From assembly GCA_959599095.1 (NCBI GenBank), contig CAUGGC010000012.1, positions 1 to 64,000 on the forward strand: 64,000 nucleotides of DNA, read 5' to 3'. The notes beneath the pieces are model-generated. The model was not told the DNA's origin and made no database searches. It saw only the letters and a program-made list of their open reading frames with translations. The stretch comes from an uncultured Collinsella sp. GTDB lineage: Bacteria > Actinomycetota > Coriobacteriia > Coriobacteriales > Coriobacteriaceae. Positions 44,058 to 60,073 of the stretch are shown here, in pieces. How positions within the stretch are numbered: the stretch's first letter is position 1; each line of letters begins with the position of its first letter. Made by a program: the position numbers and the translations under genes.

Positions 44058-44834
44058 ATGGATGCCAAATTAACGATAGTCGACGTAACCGGATCGACCA
44101 ACGATGACCTGCTCGAAGCAGGAAAACAAGGAGCGCCGCACGGCACAGGACTTGCCGCCCGGGCTCAGACGGCAGGACGCGGCCGGCGCGGCCACAAGTG
44201 GGATTCAACCGCCGGCAACCTATTGCTTTCGATTGTCCTGCGTCCATGCGTTAATCCTGCAAAGTACTCTGGTCTTGCCGCCGTCAGCGGCCTAGCGGTG
44301 CTCGAGGCGCTCGAAAAGCAGGGTCTTGCTAACGAGATCGGCCTCAAATGGCCCAACGACCTCGTCGCACGAGGACATAAGCTTGGCGGCATCTTAGTCG
44401 AGGCGGCTCGTGACAACGAGGGCGGGCCCTTCGCCGTCTGCGGCATTGGCGTCAACGTAAACTACACGCCCCAGGAGGTGCCCGATGGCGGCCTGGCGGC
44501 AATTGGCCTCTCGGACCTTAACGAAAACGTTCCTACCGTCGACATGCTCCTTGATGAGGTCTATCACGCCGTTATAGACGCCGTAGATGCCTGGGCAGAA
44601 CGCCTCAACTCCATGGAAGAAAACACCGGACCGCTCGCGCCCGTCCACGGCGAATATGTCGCTCACCTCAATTGGATTGGAGAGCACGTTATCGCCCGCT
44701 CCCCCGCTGGAGACGAGCTGGCGCGAGGCATCTTTAAAACGGTCGATGGCTTTGGTCGCGCGTGCATCGAAACGAAAGACGGCTTGCGTTTCTTCCATTT
44801 TGAGGAGGCGTCTTTGCGCCACTTAAGCGATTAG
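44058..44834 (+). CDS. birA: Biotin-[acetyl-CoA carboxylase] ligase
   Basis: A 258-residue biotin protein ligase. The biotinoyl-AMP motif is GRGRRGHKWDS, and KWPNDLVARGHKLGGILVEA is the central signature. I chose the ATG at 44058 (MDAKLTIVDVTGSTNDD) behind AAGGAGG. There is no N-terminal DNA-binding domain, so it is a group I ligase and not a repressor. It is divergent from the fab operon and should biotinylate AccB. Confidence 0.95.
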   Translation: MDAKLTIVDVTGSTNDDLLEAGKQGAPHGTGLAARAQTAGRGRRGHKWDSTAGNLLLSIVLRPCVNPAKYSGLAAVSGLAVLEALEKQGLANEIGLKWPNDLVARGHKLGGILVEAARDNEGGPFAVCGIGVNVNYTPQEVPDGGLAAIGLSDLNENVPTVDMLLDEVYHAVIDAVDAWAERLNSMEENTGPLAPVHGEYVAHLNWIGEHVIARSPAGDELARGIFKTVDGFGRACIETKDGLRFFHFEEASLRHLSD

Positions 44835-44893
44835 GGCGCCGCAGCCATCGGCTCGGCAGCATTACCCGGCAGTCCAAACCATCATTCAAAACA

Positions 44894-44930
44894 AAAGGGC
44901 CCCGCTACCGTAACGGCAGCGGGGCCCTTT
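44894..44930. terminator. Bidirectional terminator between birA and rpsJ
   Basis: AAAGGGCCCCGCT and AGCGGGGCCCTTT form a 13-bp stem between convergent genes, with A- and T-runs on the two sides. Confidence 0.92.
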
Positions 44931-44949
44931 AAGCTATGAGCGATATCGC

Positions 44950-45258
44950 TTAGAGCTTGATGTCAATGTCGACGCCAGCGGGGAGGTCGAGACGCATGAG
45001 CGAATCAACGGTGCCCGAGGTGGGGTCGAGGATGTCGATGAGGCGCTTGTGAGTGCGCATCTCGAACTGCTCACGGGAGTCCTTGTTCACGTGCGGCGAG
45101 CGGATAACCGTGTACAGGTTGCGCTCGGTGGGCAGGGGGACAGGACCGGAAACGCGAGCGCCGGTCTTCTGAGCGGTCTCGACGATGAGCTTCGCGGACT
45201 GATCGACGACCTCGTGATCATAGCCCTTGAGGCGAATGCGGATCTTCTGGGTAGCCAA
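44950..45258 (-). CDS. rpsJ: 30S ribosomal protein S10
   Basis: A 102-residue S10 (NusE), in the 30S head and in antitermination complexes. MATQKIRIRLKGYDHEVVDQ and GPVPLPTERNLYTVIRSPHV are canonical. Here it is the last gene of the str operon, 60 bp after fusA, rather than the first of the S10 operon. tuf is not between them. Confidence 0.98.
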   Translation of the reverse strand: MATQKIRIRLKGYDHEVVDQSAKLIVETAQKTGARVSGPVPLPTERNLYTVIRSPHVNKDSREQFEMRTHKRLIDILDPTSGTVDSLMRLDLPAGVDIDIKL

Positions 45259-45318
45259 CTTAAACCTCCAAAGAGTGCGAGAGATGTTCTCGCGGATTAC
45301 GTAACAGGGAGCTCGAAC

Positions 45319-47418
45319 TTAGGCGTTCTTGCTCATGACCTCGTCCACGATGGACTTGGGCGCGGGCTCATAAGAGTCGAACTGCATCGTGTAGGATGCA
45401 CGGCCCTGGGTCTGGGAGCGAAGGTCGGTAGCGTAACCGAACATCTCGCCCAGCGGCACCTTGGCACGGATGAGCTTGCTGTTCTTGCGATCCTCCATGC
45501 CCTCGATCTTGCCGCGGCGACCGGAGAGGTTGCCCATAACGTCGCCCATGTACTGCTCGGGGGTCTCGACCTCGACAGCCATGATCGGCTCGAGCAGCTG
45601 CGGATCGGACTTCTTGAGGGCGGCCTTGATAGCCATGGAACCGGCGATCTTGAAGGCGGCCTCGGAGGAGTCGACCTCGTGGTAAGAACCGTCGAACAGG
45701 GTGACCTTAACGTCGAGGACCGGGAAGCCGGCGATAACACCGGTGTTCAGGGCCTCCTGGATGCCCTTGTCGATGGACGGGATGTACTCCTTGGGCACGA
45801 CGCCGCCGACGATAGCGTTGACGAACTCGTAGCCGAAGCCCTCCTCCATCTTCTCGAGCTTGATGACAGCGTGGCCGTACTGACCGCGACCGCCGGACTG
45901 ACGGACAAACTTGCCCTCAGCCTTCTCGACGTCGTGACCAGCGGTCTCGCGATAGGCAACCTGGGGCTTACCGACGTTAGCGTCAACCTTGAACTCGCGG
46001 AGCAGACGGTCGACGATGATCTCGAGGTGCAGCTCGCCCATGCCGGCGATGATGGTCTGGCCGGTCTCGTGGTTGGTGGACACCTGGAAGGTCGGGTCCT
46101 CCTCGGCGAGCTTGGTCAGAGCCAGGGACATCTTGTCCTGCTCGGCCTTGGTCTTGGGCTCGATGGCAACGTCGATAACGGGCTTAGCGAACTCGATCTT
46201 CTCGAGGACGATCTCCTTGCCCTCGGCGCACAGGGTGTCGCCGGTGGTGGAGTTCTTGAAGCCGACGCAAGCGACGATGTCGCCGGCGGCAGCGTCGTCA
46301 CGGTCGATACGCTCGGCGGCGTTCATCTCGAGGATGCGGCCGAGGCGCTCGCGCTGACCGTTGGAAGCGTTAACAACGTAGGAGCCGGACTCGGCGCGGC
46401 CGGAGTAAACGCGGACATAGGTGAGCTTACCGACGAACGGATCGGTCATGATCTTGAAGACCAAGCCGGAGAAGGGCTCGTCGAAGGAAGGATGACGCTG
46501 GATCTCCTCGCCGGTGTCCGGATCGGTACCGGTGACGGCCTCAACGTCGAGCGGGCTGGGCAGGTAGTCGACGACAGCGTCGAGCAGCTCCTGAACGCCC
46601 TTGTTCTTGTAGGCGGAGCCCACGAAGACGAGGTTGAGCTCATTGGCCAGAACACCCTTGCGCAGAGCAGCCTTGAGCTCCTCGACGGTGAAGTCCTCCT
46701 CCATGAGGATCTTCTCCATGAGCTCGTCGTCAAAGCTGGCAGCAGCGTCAAGGAGCTCCTCGCGCTTGGTGGCAGCGATGTCGGCAAACTCAGCCGGGAT
46801 CTCGTCCATCGGCTCGGGGTAGGTCATACCCTTCTCGTCGGCCTTGAAGTCCCATGCAGTCATGGTGACCAGGTCGATGACGCCCCAGAAGTTGTCCTCG
46901 GCGCCCATCGGGACCTGAGCGGCCACGGCGTTAGCGTCGAGACGATCCTTCATGGTCTCGATAGCGTTGAAGAAGTCAGCGCCCACGCGGTCATACTTGT
47001 TGATGAAAGCGATGCGGGGGACGTTGAAGGTGGAAGCCTGACGCCAAACGGTCTCAGACTGGGGCTGAACGCCGGCAACGGCGTCGAAGACGGCGACAGC
47101 GCCATCGAGGACGCGCAGGCAGCGCTCGACCTCGGCGGTGAAGTCAACGTGGCCCGGGGTGTCGATGATCTGGATGCGGTAGTCCTTACCGTCCTTGTTC
47201 CAGAAGCACGTGGTAGCAGCGGAGGTAATGGTTACGCCGCGCTCCTGCTCCTGAACCATCCAGTCCATGGTGGCAGCGCCCTCATGGACCTCACCGATCT
47301 TGTGGGTCTTACCGGTGTAGTAAAGAATACGCTCGGTCGTGGTGGTCTTACCGGCATCGATGTGGGCCATGATGCCGATGTTACGGGTATCGGAAAGCTT
47401 GTACTTAGGCTTAGCCAT
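45319..47418 (-). CDS. fusA: Elongation factor G
   Basis: A 699-residue translocase. The G1 motif is NIGIMAHIDAGKTTTTERIL, followed by DTPGHVDFTAEVERCL and NKYDRVGADF. Domains II-V follow in normal order. It catalyses translocation with GTP. It lies 19 bp after rpsG. tuf, usually next, is missing here. Confidence 0.98.
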   Translation of the reverse strand: MAKPKYKLSDTRNIGIMAHIDAGKTTTTERILYYTGKTHKIGEVHEGAATMDWMVQEQERGVTITSAATTCFWNKDGKDYRIQIIDTPGHVDFTAEVERCLRVLDGAVAVFDAVAGVQPQSETVWRQASTFNVPRIAFINKYDRVGADFFNAIETMKDRLDANAVAAQVPMGAEDNFWGVIDLVTMTAWDFKADEKGMTYPEPMDEIPAEFADIAATKREELLDAAASFDDELMEKILMEEDFTVEELKAALRKGVLANELNLVFVGSAYKNKGVQELLDAVVDYLPSPLDVEAVTGTDPDTGEEIQRHPSFDEPFSGLVFKIMTDPFVGKLTYVRVYSGRAESGSYVVNASNGQRERLGRILEMNAAERIDRDDAAAGDIVACVGFKNSTTGDTLCAEGKEIVLEKIEFAKPVIDVAIEPKTKAEQDKMSLALTKLAEEDPTFQVSTNHETGQTIIAGMGELHLEIIVDRLLREFKVDANVGKPQVAYRETAGHDVEKAEGKFVRQSGGRGQYGHAVIKLEKMEEGFGYEFVNAIVGGVVPKEYIPSIDKGIQEALNTGVIAGFPVLDVKVTLFDGSYHEVDSSEAAFKIAGSMAIKAALKKSDPQLLEPIMAVEVETPEQYMGDVMGNLSGRRGKIEGMEDRKNSKLIRAKVPLGEMFGYATDLRSQTQGRASYTMQFDSYEPAPKSIVDEVMSKNA

Positions 47419-47437
47419 GTTAGTTCCTTACCTTAAC

Positions 47438-47911
47438 TTACCAACGATAGTGAGAGAACGCGCGGTTGGCCTCGGCCATCTTGAAGACGTCCTCACGCTT
47501 CTTGACGGAAGCGCCCAGGCCGTTGGAAGCGTCGAGAATCTCGTTGGCGAGACGCTCGGCCATGGTCTTCTCCTTGCGAGCGCGGGAGAAGTTGACGATC
47601 CAGCGGATACCCAGAGCGGTGGAACGACGGGAGTTGACCTCCATCGGGACCTGATAGGTAGCGCCACCGACACGCTTGGGCTTAACCTCGAGCGTAGGCT
47701 TGACGTTGTCCATAGCCTTCTTGAAGGTAGCGAGAGCGTCGCCACCCTCGGACTTCTCGGCAACGATCTCGAAAGCGGTGTAAACGATGCGCTCAGCGGT
47801 GGCCTTCTTGCCGTCAAGAAGGACCTTGTTGATGAGCTGAGTCACCAGGCGGTTGTTGTAAACGGCGTCAGGCTGAACCTCACGACGATTAGCTGCTGCA
47901 CGACGCGGCAT
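47438..47911 (-). CDS. rpsG: 30S ribosomal protein S7
   Basis: A 157-residue S7 of the 30S head, a primary assembly protein. MPRRAAANRREVQPDAVY and ALGIRWIVNFSRARKEKTMA are typical. It lies 73 bp after rpsL, in the standard order. Confidence 0.98.
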   Translation of the reverse strand: MPRRAAANRREVQPDAVYNNRLVTQLINKVLLDGKKATAERIVYTAFEIVAEKSEGGDALATFKKAMDNVKPTLEVKPKRVGGATYQVPMEVNSRRSTALGIRWIVNFSRARKEKTMAERLANEILDASNGLGASVKKREDVFKMAEANRAFSHYRW

Positions 47912-47984
47912 GTGAAATCTCCTTAAGTGTCTACCGTGCGGCGCTTAGGCGGCACACGGCGAAAGTATCAAAACGTTATCTGGC

Positions 47985-48362
47985 TTATTTAGCCTTGGGG
48001 CGCTTAGCACCGTACTTGGAACGGGCCTGCATACGGTTCTGGACCGGAGCAGCGTCGTAGGCGCCACGGATGACGTGATAACGGACACCAGGGAGGTCAC
48101 GGACACGACCGCCGCGGACGAGCACGATGGAGTGCTCCTGCAGGTTGTGGCCCTCACCCGGGATGTAAGCAGTAACTTCGATGCCGTTGACGAGGCGAAC
48201 ACGGGCAACCTTACGAAGAGCCGAGTTCGGCTTCTTGGGGCTCGTGGTGAAGACGCGGGTGCACACGCCGCGCTTCTGGGAGTTGTGCTGCAGAGCAGCG
48301 TTCTTGGACTTCTTGGGCACGGAACGACGGCCCTGGCGAACCAGCTGGTTAATAGTAGGCAA
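47985..48362 (-). CDS. rpsL: 30S ribosomal protein S12, with Arg88
   Basis: A 125-residue S12 at the decoding centre. MPTINQLVRQGR and TTSPKKPNSALRKVARVRL are canonical, and Lys43 is present. In LVRGGRVRDLPGVRYH residue 88 is Arg instead of the near-universal Lys; Lys88Arg is a known streptomycin resistance change in mycobacteria. It is the first gene of the str operon; a good promoter lies about 100 bp upstream. Confidence 0.98.
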   Translation of the reverse strand: MPTINQLVRQGRRSVPKKSKNAALQHNSQKRGVCTRVFTTSPKKPNSALRKVARVRLVNGIEVTAYIPGEGHNLQEHSIVLVRGGRVRDLPGVRYHVIRGAYDAAPVQNRMQARSKYGAKRPKAK

Positions 48363-48455
48363 AGCGTACTCCTTCTCGAATGATTCCAGCTTTCTGTAAA
48401 GTGCAACGGCTTGAATCGAGGGGTCAGCATCCCCCTACGAAACACGCAGTTCGAT

Positions 48456-48484
48456 AGGATACGTGGCGTTAGCTGTGCCGTCAA
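48456..48484 (-). promoter_or_regulatory. Promoter of the str operon
   Basis: TTGACG and TATCCT on the minus strand are separated by 17 bp, with about 90 bp to the rpsL start. GGATACGCCCG lies just upstream (48498-48508). This fits the consensus for a strong housekeeping promoter. Confidence 0.75.
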
Positions 48485-48567
48485 CAGACCACGCCGCCGG
48501 GCGTATCCTAAAATTGGCATATTTCCGCAAAGCCTACACAAATGGAATCCCCTTCTGTACGCGGGGA

Positions 48568-48708
48568 CGGATTCCCGGGCCGGGCGGCGCAGGGGTTAAG
48601 TTTGCTGCTCTACAGTCCTGGCTCGCACGGAGGCCACATTAAGTGGCCTCCGGCTCGTGCGGAACTCGCGACAAACTTAACCCCTGCGCCGCCCGGCCCG
48701 GGAATCCG
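48568..48708. repeat. Long-arm constant-core hairpin, copy 2 (upstream of rpsL)
   Basis: Perfect 37-bp arms (48568-48604 and 48672-48708) enclose a 67-nt core nearly the same as copy 1. CGGAGGCCAC (48628-48637) pairs with GTGGCCTCCG (48643-48652) around ATTAA. The outer arms share no sequence with copies 1 or 3. It lies about 85 bp upstream of the rpsL promoter. Confidence 0.9.
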
Positions 48709-48741
48709 ACGTGCTCGTCGGGGCAACGTTACCTGCTAAAT

Positions 48742-48764
48742 AGGGACAGGTTTATTTTGGTTGG
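48742..48764 (+). repeat. 23-bp inverted repeat, left of the sigma/anti-sigma pair
   Basis: The segment containing AGGGACAGGTTTATTTTGG is the reverse complement of 50483-50505 at 22 of 23 positions. The two copies bracket exactly the ECF sigma/anti-sigma pair and its terminator. Confidence 0.7.
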
Positions 48765-48806
48765 TTTTATCTGGGGAAACAATAACCGCCCATTTAACGC
48801 AAAATA

Positions 48807-48833
48807 GGCCGCTCCCCCTCTTGGGAAGCGGCC
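48807..48833 (-). terminator. Terminator after the anti-sigma gene
   Basis: GGCCGCTCCC pairs with GGGAAGCGGCC (one bulge), with CCTATTTTG following on the minus strand, 6 nt from the stop. Confidence 0.7.
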
Positions 48834-48839
48834 CAGACC

Positions 48840-49919
48840 TTACGAATAGACGATGGTAAAGGGTACTTCTGTTTCGGCCTCTCCTGTTGACGTGCACCTC
48901 GTGCCCTCAAGCGTTACTGAGACCACTTGGTCGACATCAATCAACTTCGTTGGCACCCAGATGTTCTCTCCGTTATTGCGCGTTAGCGAAAAATAGGAGT
49001 TGTACGCGCCCGCAGCATCATCTTCTATGACCTGCTCCGATCCATCCTTGTAGGTGACGGTCAGCTTATTTTCAACTGCTTCATAGCCCAGATCGGCGAT
49101 GTGCGTCTGAATTGAAAATGGGCTGATCGCGATGGATGAACTATCGGAGTGAAGTTCCTTAGTATCGACGTGCGCTCCGACGCTAAACTCGGGTGTCGAT
49201 GCCTCGCACTGTTTTGCCGTCTCACCCTCACCCTCGGTCCAGCAGATATTCCAGGTAACAGCACGCTGCAAGTCACGATTGCGATCCCACGAGGAAAAGT
49301 ACATTGTGCCGTTAACGACCGTTTCGCTTGACGCGTCCTTATCAATGGTGCAGCGAGTGTCGGCCCAATCTTCGCCAAACTTCATGTCAGCCGTATCGAG
49401 GCACTGCCCTCCCCCTCCCCCATTGAGAACAAGTTCGCCAATCTCTGCTGCTGGCTTGTAGTAGTTAACTCCATTTGGATTGGACAACGTAAACGTCACG
49501 GCTCCGCAGCCGTTTTGGTCAATAGCCATCTCATGGATATCGAGCGTATAGCCGTTGCCCTCGACGGACAGATTAACTTTCTGAACTGCGCCCTTCAGAC
49601 TTTGGGGCGCAATGCCGTCACCAAACTCTCTGGTGTAGGTATATTTAGTCCCCGATGAGCCGCCGTTGGTCCAGGTGATGGAATCCCCGTTGCCGTGGTT
49701 TCCCCAGGCTAAGGCAAAATAGCCGGAATTGATAACGGCGTAGGCGACCCCTCCGGTCGCCAACACTCCGACAAGACATCCGATTACGGCAACATACAGA
49801 GGCTTCGCGTGACCCTTTCGGCGAAGCGGCTCACCAGCAGCGGCATAAAGAACACGGTCAGCAAGATCGCTATCGGCTTGGACGGACTCGAAGGCCTGCT
49901 TGATTTGATTGGATTTCAC
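48840..49919 (-). CDS. Membrane-anchored anti-sigma-type protein (DUF4179-like)
   Basis: A 359-residue protein. The first 40 residues (VQADSDLADRVLYAAAGEPL) are cytoplasmic, followed by one hydrophobic segment of about residues 41-64 (PLYVAVIGCLVGVLATGGVA) and a large extracytoplasmic domain. This layout and the sigma factor neighbour fit a DUF4179-type regulator. It starts with GTG at 49919 behind GAGGAGGG, inside the last 50 bp of the sigma gene, so the two are translationally coupled. It likely holds the sigma factor inactive until an envelope signal arrives. The signal is unknown. Confidence 0.75.
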   Translation of the reverse strand: MKSNQIKQAFESVQADSDLADRVLYAAAGEPLRRKGHAKPLYVAVIGCLVGVLATGGVAYAVINSGYFALAWGNHGNGDSITWTNGGSSGTKYTYTREFGDGIAPQSLKGAVQKVNLSVEGNGYTLDIHEMAIDQNGCGAVTFTLSNPNGVNYYKPAAEIGELVLNGGGGGQCLDTADMKFGEDWADTRCTIDKDASSETVVNGTMYFSSWDRNRDLQRAVTWNICWTEGEGETAKQCEASTPEFSVGAHVDTKELHSDSSSIAISPFSIQTHIADLGYEAVENKLTVTYKDGSEQVIEDDAAGAYNSYFSLTRNNGENIWVPTKLIDVDQVVSVTLEGTRCTSTGEAETEVPFTIVYS

Positions 49920-50388
49920 GGTCGCCCTCCTCTAGGATGAATTTGAGCTTCGATCGACCGCGTGCTAAACGCGTTCGAACGGTCGCGGCTGGTACATGCA
50001 ACAACTCGGCAATCTCTGAGGTCGAAAAGCCCAGATAGTAATAGAGCACGATGGGAACACGGAATCGCTCCGGAAGTCGCATAACGTCTGACAGGACCGC
50101 CTTGGTCTCATCCTGCGCCGCCGAAAGCGAATCGGCCAGGTTCTCAATATCCTCCACACGCCTCCATGGCTTTCGAAAGAGCGATTTACATTCATTGATC
50201 GTGACCCGGATAAGCCAGCGGCGAAGATGTTCCCAACTTTCAAAGTGTCCATCGCTTTTAAGCAACTTTAGAAAGACATCTTGGGCAATGTCGTCGGCAT
50301 CGGCACGATCGCGCAGGTACGTCAACGCGATTCGAAACACGACATCCCGGTGATCTTCGACCGCCTGTCTAAAAGCTTGTTCTTCCAT
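49870..50388 (-). CDS. ECF-type RNA polymerase sigma factor
   Basis: A 172-residue sigma-70 family ECF factor. Region 2 is seen in DADDIAQDVFLKLLKSD and WLIRVTINECKSLFRKPW; region 4 is in STSEIAELLHVPAATVRTRL. I chose the ATG at 50388 (MEEQAFRQAVEDHRDVVF) behind GGGAGGTG; the longer ORF is not family-like. It overlaps the anti-sigma gene by 50 bp. The pair interrupts the usual rpoC-rpsL junction. Confidence 0.92.
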   Translation of the reverse strand: MEEQAFRQAVEDHRDVVFRIALTYLRDRADADDIAQDVFLKLLKSDGHFESWEHLRRWLIRVTINECKSLFRKPWRRVEDIENLADSLSAAQDETKAVLSDVMRLPERFRVPIVLYYYLGFSTSEIAELLHVPAATVRTRLARGRSKLKFILEEGDREIQSNQAGLRVRPSR

Positions 50389-50482
50389 AATCACCTCCCG
50401 GTGACGGTAATGATTCTTGATGAGGACCTCACCATTGATACGCTCTGGCCGGACGAAATGTTTCAAATTCAAGCAGGAAAAA

Positions 50483-50505
50483 CCTACCAAAATAAACCTG
50501 TCCCT
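50483..50505 (-). repeat. 23-bp inverted repeat, right of the sigma/anti-sigma pair
   Basis: The partner of 48742-48764 in inverted orientation, about 100 bp upstream of the sigma start. Confidence 0.7.
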
Positions 50506-50528
50506 TTTTGGCAGGTTCTCTTCAAAAA

Positions 50529-50562
50529 AAAGACCCGCTTCCCTGTTGGGAAACGGGTCTTT
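50529..50562 (-). terminator. Terminator after rpoC
   Basis: AAAGACCCG and CGGGTCTTT, with an inner TTCCC/GGGAA pair, followed by a run of eight T on the minus strand. Confidence 0.93.
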
Positions 50563-50588
50563 GGAAGGGCGGTTAACGTACTAGGAAA

Positions 50589-55064
<4,476 letters not shown>

Positions 55065-55070
55065 AGTCAA

Positions 55071-58562
<3,492 letters not shown>

Positions 58563-58635
58563 CAGGTTTTTCCTCCTTCACGGAAATGCTCGGTGGGTTG
58601 GCGAGGCATAGCTTCGCCAGTTATCGCAACCTAAT

Positions 58636-58663
58636 AGTTTATCAGGTACCGACCGTTGGGCAA
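58636..58663 (-). promoter_or_regulatory. Candidate promoter of rpoBC
   Basis: TTGCCC and TAAACT on the minus strand with a 16-bp spacer, about 75 bp upstream of rpoB. No other good candidate lies in 58563-58800. Confidence 0.4.
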
Positions 58664-58801
58664 GAAAAGCCTTGACGCGATTGAGTTTTTGGAGTAGCAA
58701 AGTTTTTCGACAGAAAACACGCAGGTAGATGTATGTGTATCGAACATCTGTTCATATATTTTCTGTGAACAGAGAGCCGGCAATCGCAGCTCTTATAAAA
58801 A

Positions 58802-58829
58802 ACGGGCGCGAACCGAGGTCCACGCCCGT
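58802..58829 (-). terminator. Terminator after galU
   Basis: ACGGGCG and CGCCCGT form the stem and the minus strand continues TTTTTTAT, 20 nt after the galU stop. Confidence 0.88.
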
Positions 58830-58849
58830 AAATGTCGATGACCGAAGGC

Positions 58850-59758
58850 TTACTTGCGCATCAAGCCGCCGCGCTCGTCGATGGCGTCCCAGAAGGCATC
58901 GGCAAAGCGGGGGTCGCTTGCAGCCATGAGGGCGTTGGTGGCCATCCAGCCAGAGGGAGTACCGGTGTCGTAGCCCGACAGCGGGTCGATGACGACGGCG
59001 TACATGGCCTCGCGGTCGAGCGAACGGGCCATGGCGTCGGTGAGTTGGATCTCGCCGCCCTTGCCGGCCTGCTGATCTGCCAGCAAGTCCATGACCAGCG
59101 GGCTCAGCAGGTAGCGACCGACGATGTACAGGTTGGACGGAGCCGCCTCGGGAGCGGGCTTCTCGACCAGACCGCCGATACGCCAGACAGCGCCCGGCTC
59201 GGCATCGGCAACGTCCTCGGCACCCTCGAGCGAACCGACGCGCTCGCCGGCGATAACACCGTAGCGGCTGACTTCCTCGGGCGAGCAAGCAGCGACGGCG
59301 ATAACCGAAGCGCCACCGTGCTCCTTGGAAACGGCGAGCATCTTGTCGCAGATGTCGCGGTTAGGTACAACGTAGTCGCCCAGAAGAACCAGGAAGTTCT
59401 CCCCTGCCACGGCGTCGGCAGCAGAGCGAATAGCATGGCCGAGGCCCTTGGGCTCGTACTGATAACGGAAGTCGACCGGCATACCGCCAGCGTGGGCGAC
59501 GGCATCGGCATAGGCGTTCTTGCCGCGCTCGCGCAGCAGGTTCTCGAGCGAACGGTCGGGCTGGAAGTAGTTCAGCAGCTCGGGCTTGCCGGGCGAGGTA
59601 ACGATGATGGCGTCGTCGACCTCCTCGGGGTCGAGTGCCTCCTCGACGACATACTGGATGACCGGCTTGTCGAGCACCGGCAGCATCTCTTTGGGCGTGC
59701 ACTTGGTGCCAGGCAGAAAACGCGTGCCAAGACCGGCGGCGGGGATGATTGCCTTCAT
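58850..59758 (-). CDS. galU: UTP-glucose-1-phosphate uridylyltransferase
   Basis: A 302-residue nucleotidyltransferase. The signature GLGTRFLPGTKCTPKEML is at the start; later blocks (DKPVIQYVVEEAL; GLGHAIRSA; GGEIQLTDAM) fit GalU. The ATG at 59758 opens it. It makes UDP-glucose for cell-envelope polysaccharide. It sits as a single gene between rplL and rpoB with terminators on both sides; the 315-bp gap upstream holds no other gene. Confidence 0.93.
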   Translation of the reverse strand: MKAIIPAAGLGTRFLPGTKCTPKEMLPVLDKPVIQYVVEEALDPEEVDDAIIVTSPGKPELLNYFQPDRSLENLLRERGKNAYADAVAHAGGMPVDFRYQYEPKGLGHAIRSAADAVAGENFLVLLGDYVVPNRDICDKMLAVSKEHGGASVIAVAACSPEEVSRYGVIAGERVGSLEGAEDVADAEPGAVWRIGGLVEKPAPEAAPSNLYIVGRYLLSPLVMDLLADQQAGKGGEIQLTDAMARSLDREAMYAVVIDPLSGYDTGTPSGWMATNALMAASDPRFADAFWDAIDERGGLMRK

Positions 59759-60017
59759 GTTATTCAAAGATCCTTTCGCAGGCGCAAAAGCGCCCCGTGC
59801 GTGCGGCGCACAGCCGCAGACCAAATTGCGATACCCAAGCATCTTACCGCTGGAACTATATGTCGCTACAAGGCAGAGACAATTCTTCAGCAGGTCAACG
59901 CAAATTATTGCTCGAATGGTGCAATTTTATTGCCCAACGGCAGGGCACCCGATGCGACGCAAATCACAGAACATGGCAGTTTGAGCAACCGATGCCGAGG
60001 GACCGAAAAACAAAAAA

Positions 60018-60046
60018 AGACGGGGCTCGCAATGCGAACCCCGTCT
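60018..60046 (-). terminator. Terminator after rplL
   Basis: AGACGGGG and CCCCGTCT, with an inner TCGC/GCGA pair, and TTTTTTTG following on the minus strand. Confidence 0.92.
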
Positions 60047-60073
60047 GCAAAGAAATCTGGCGAGAAAGCCTGA

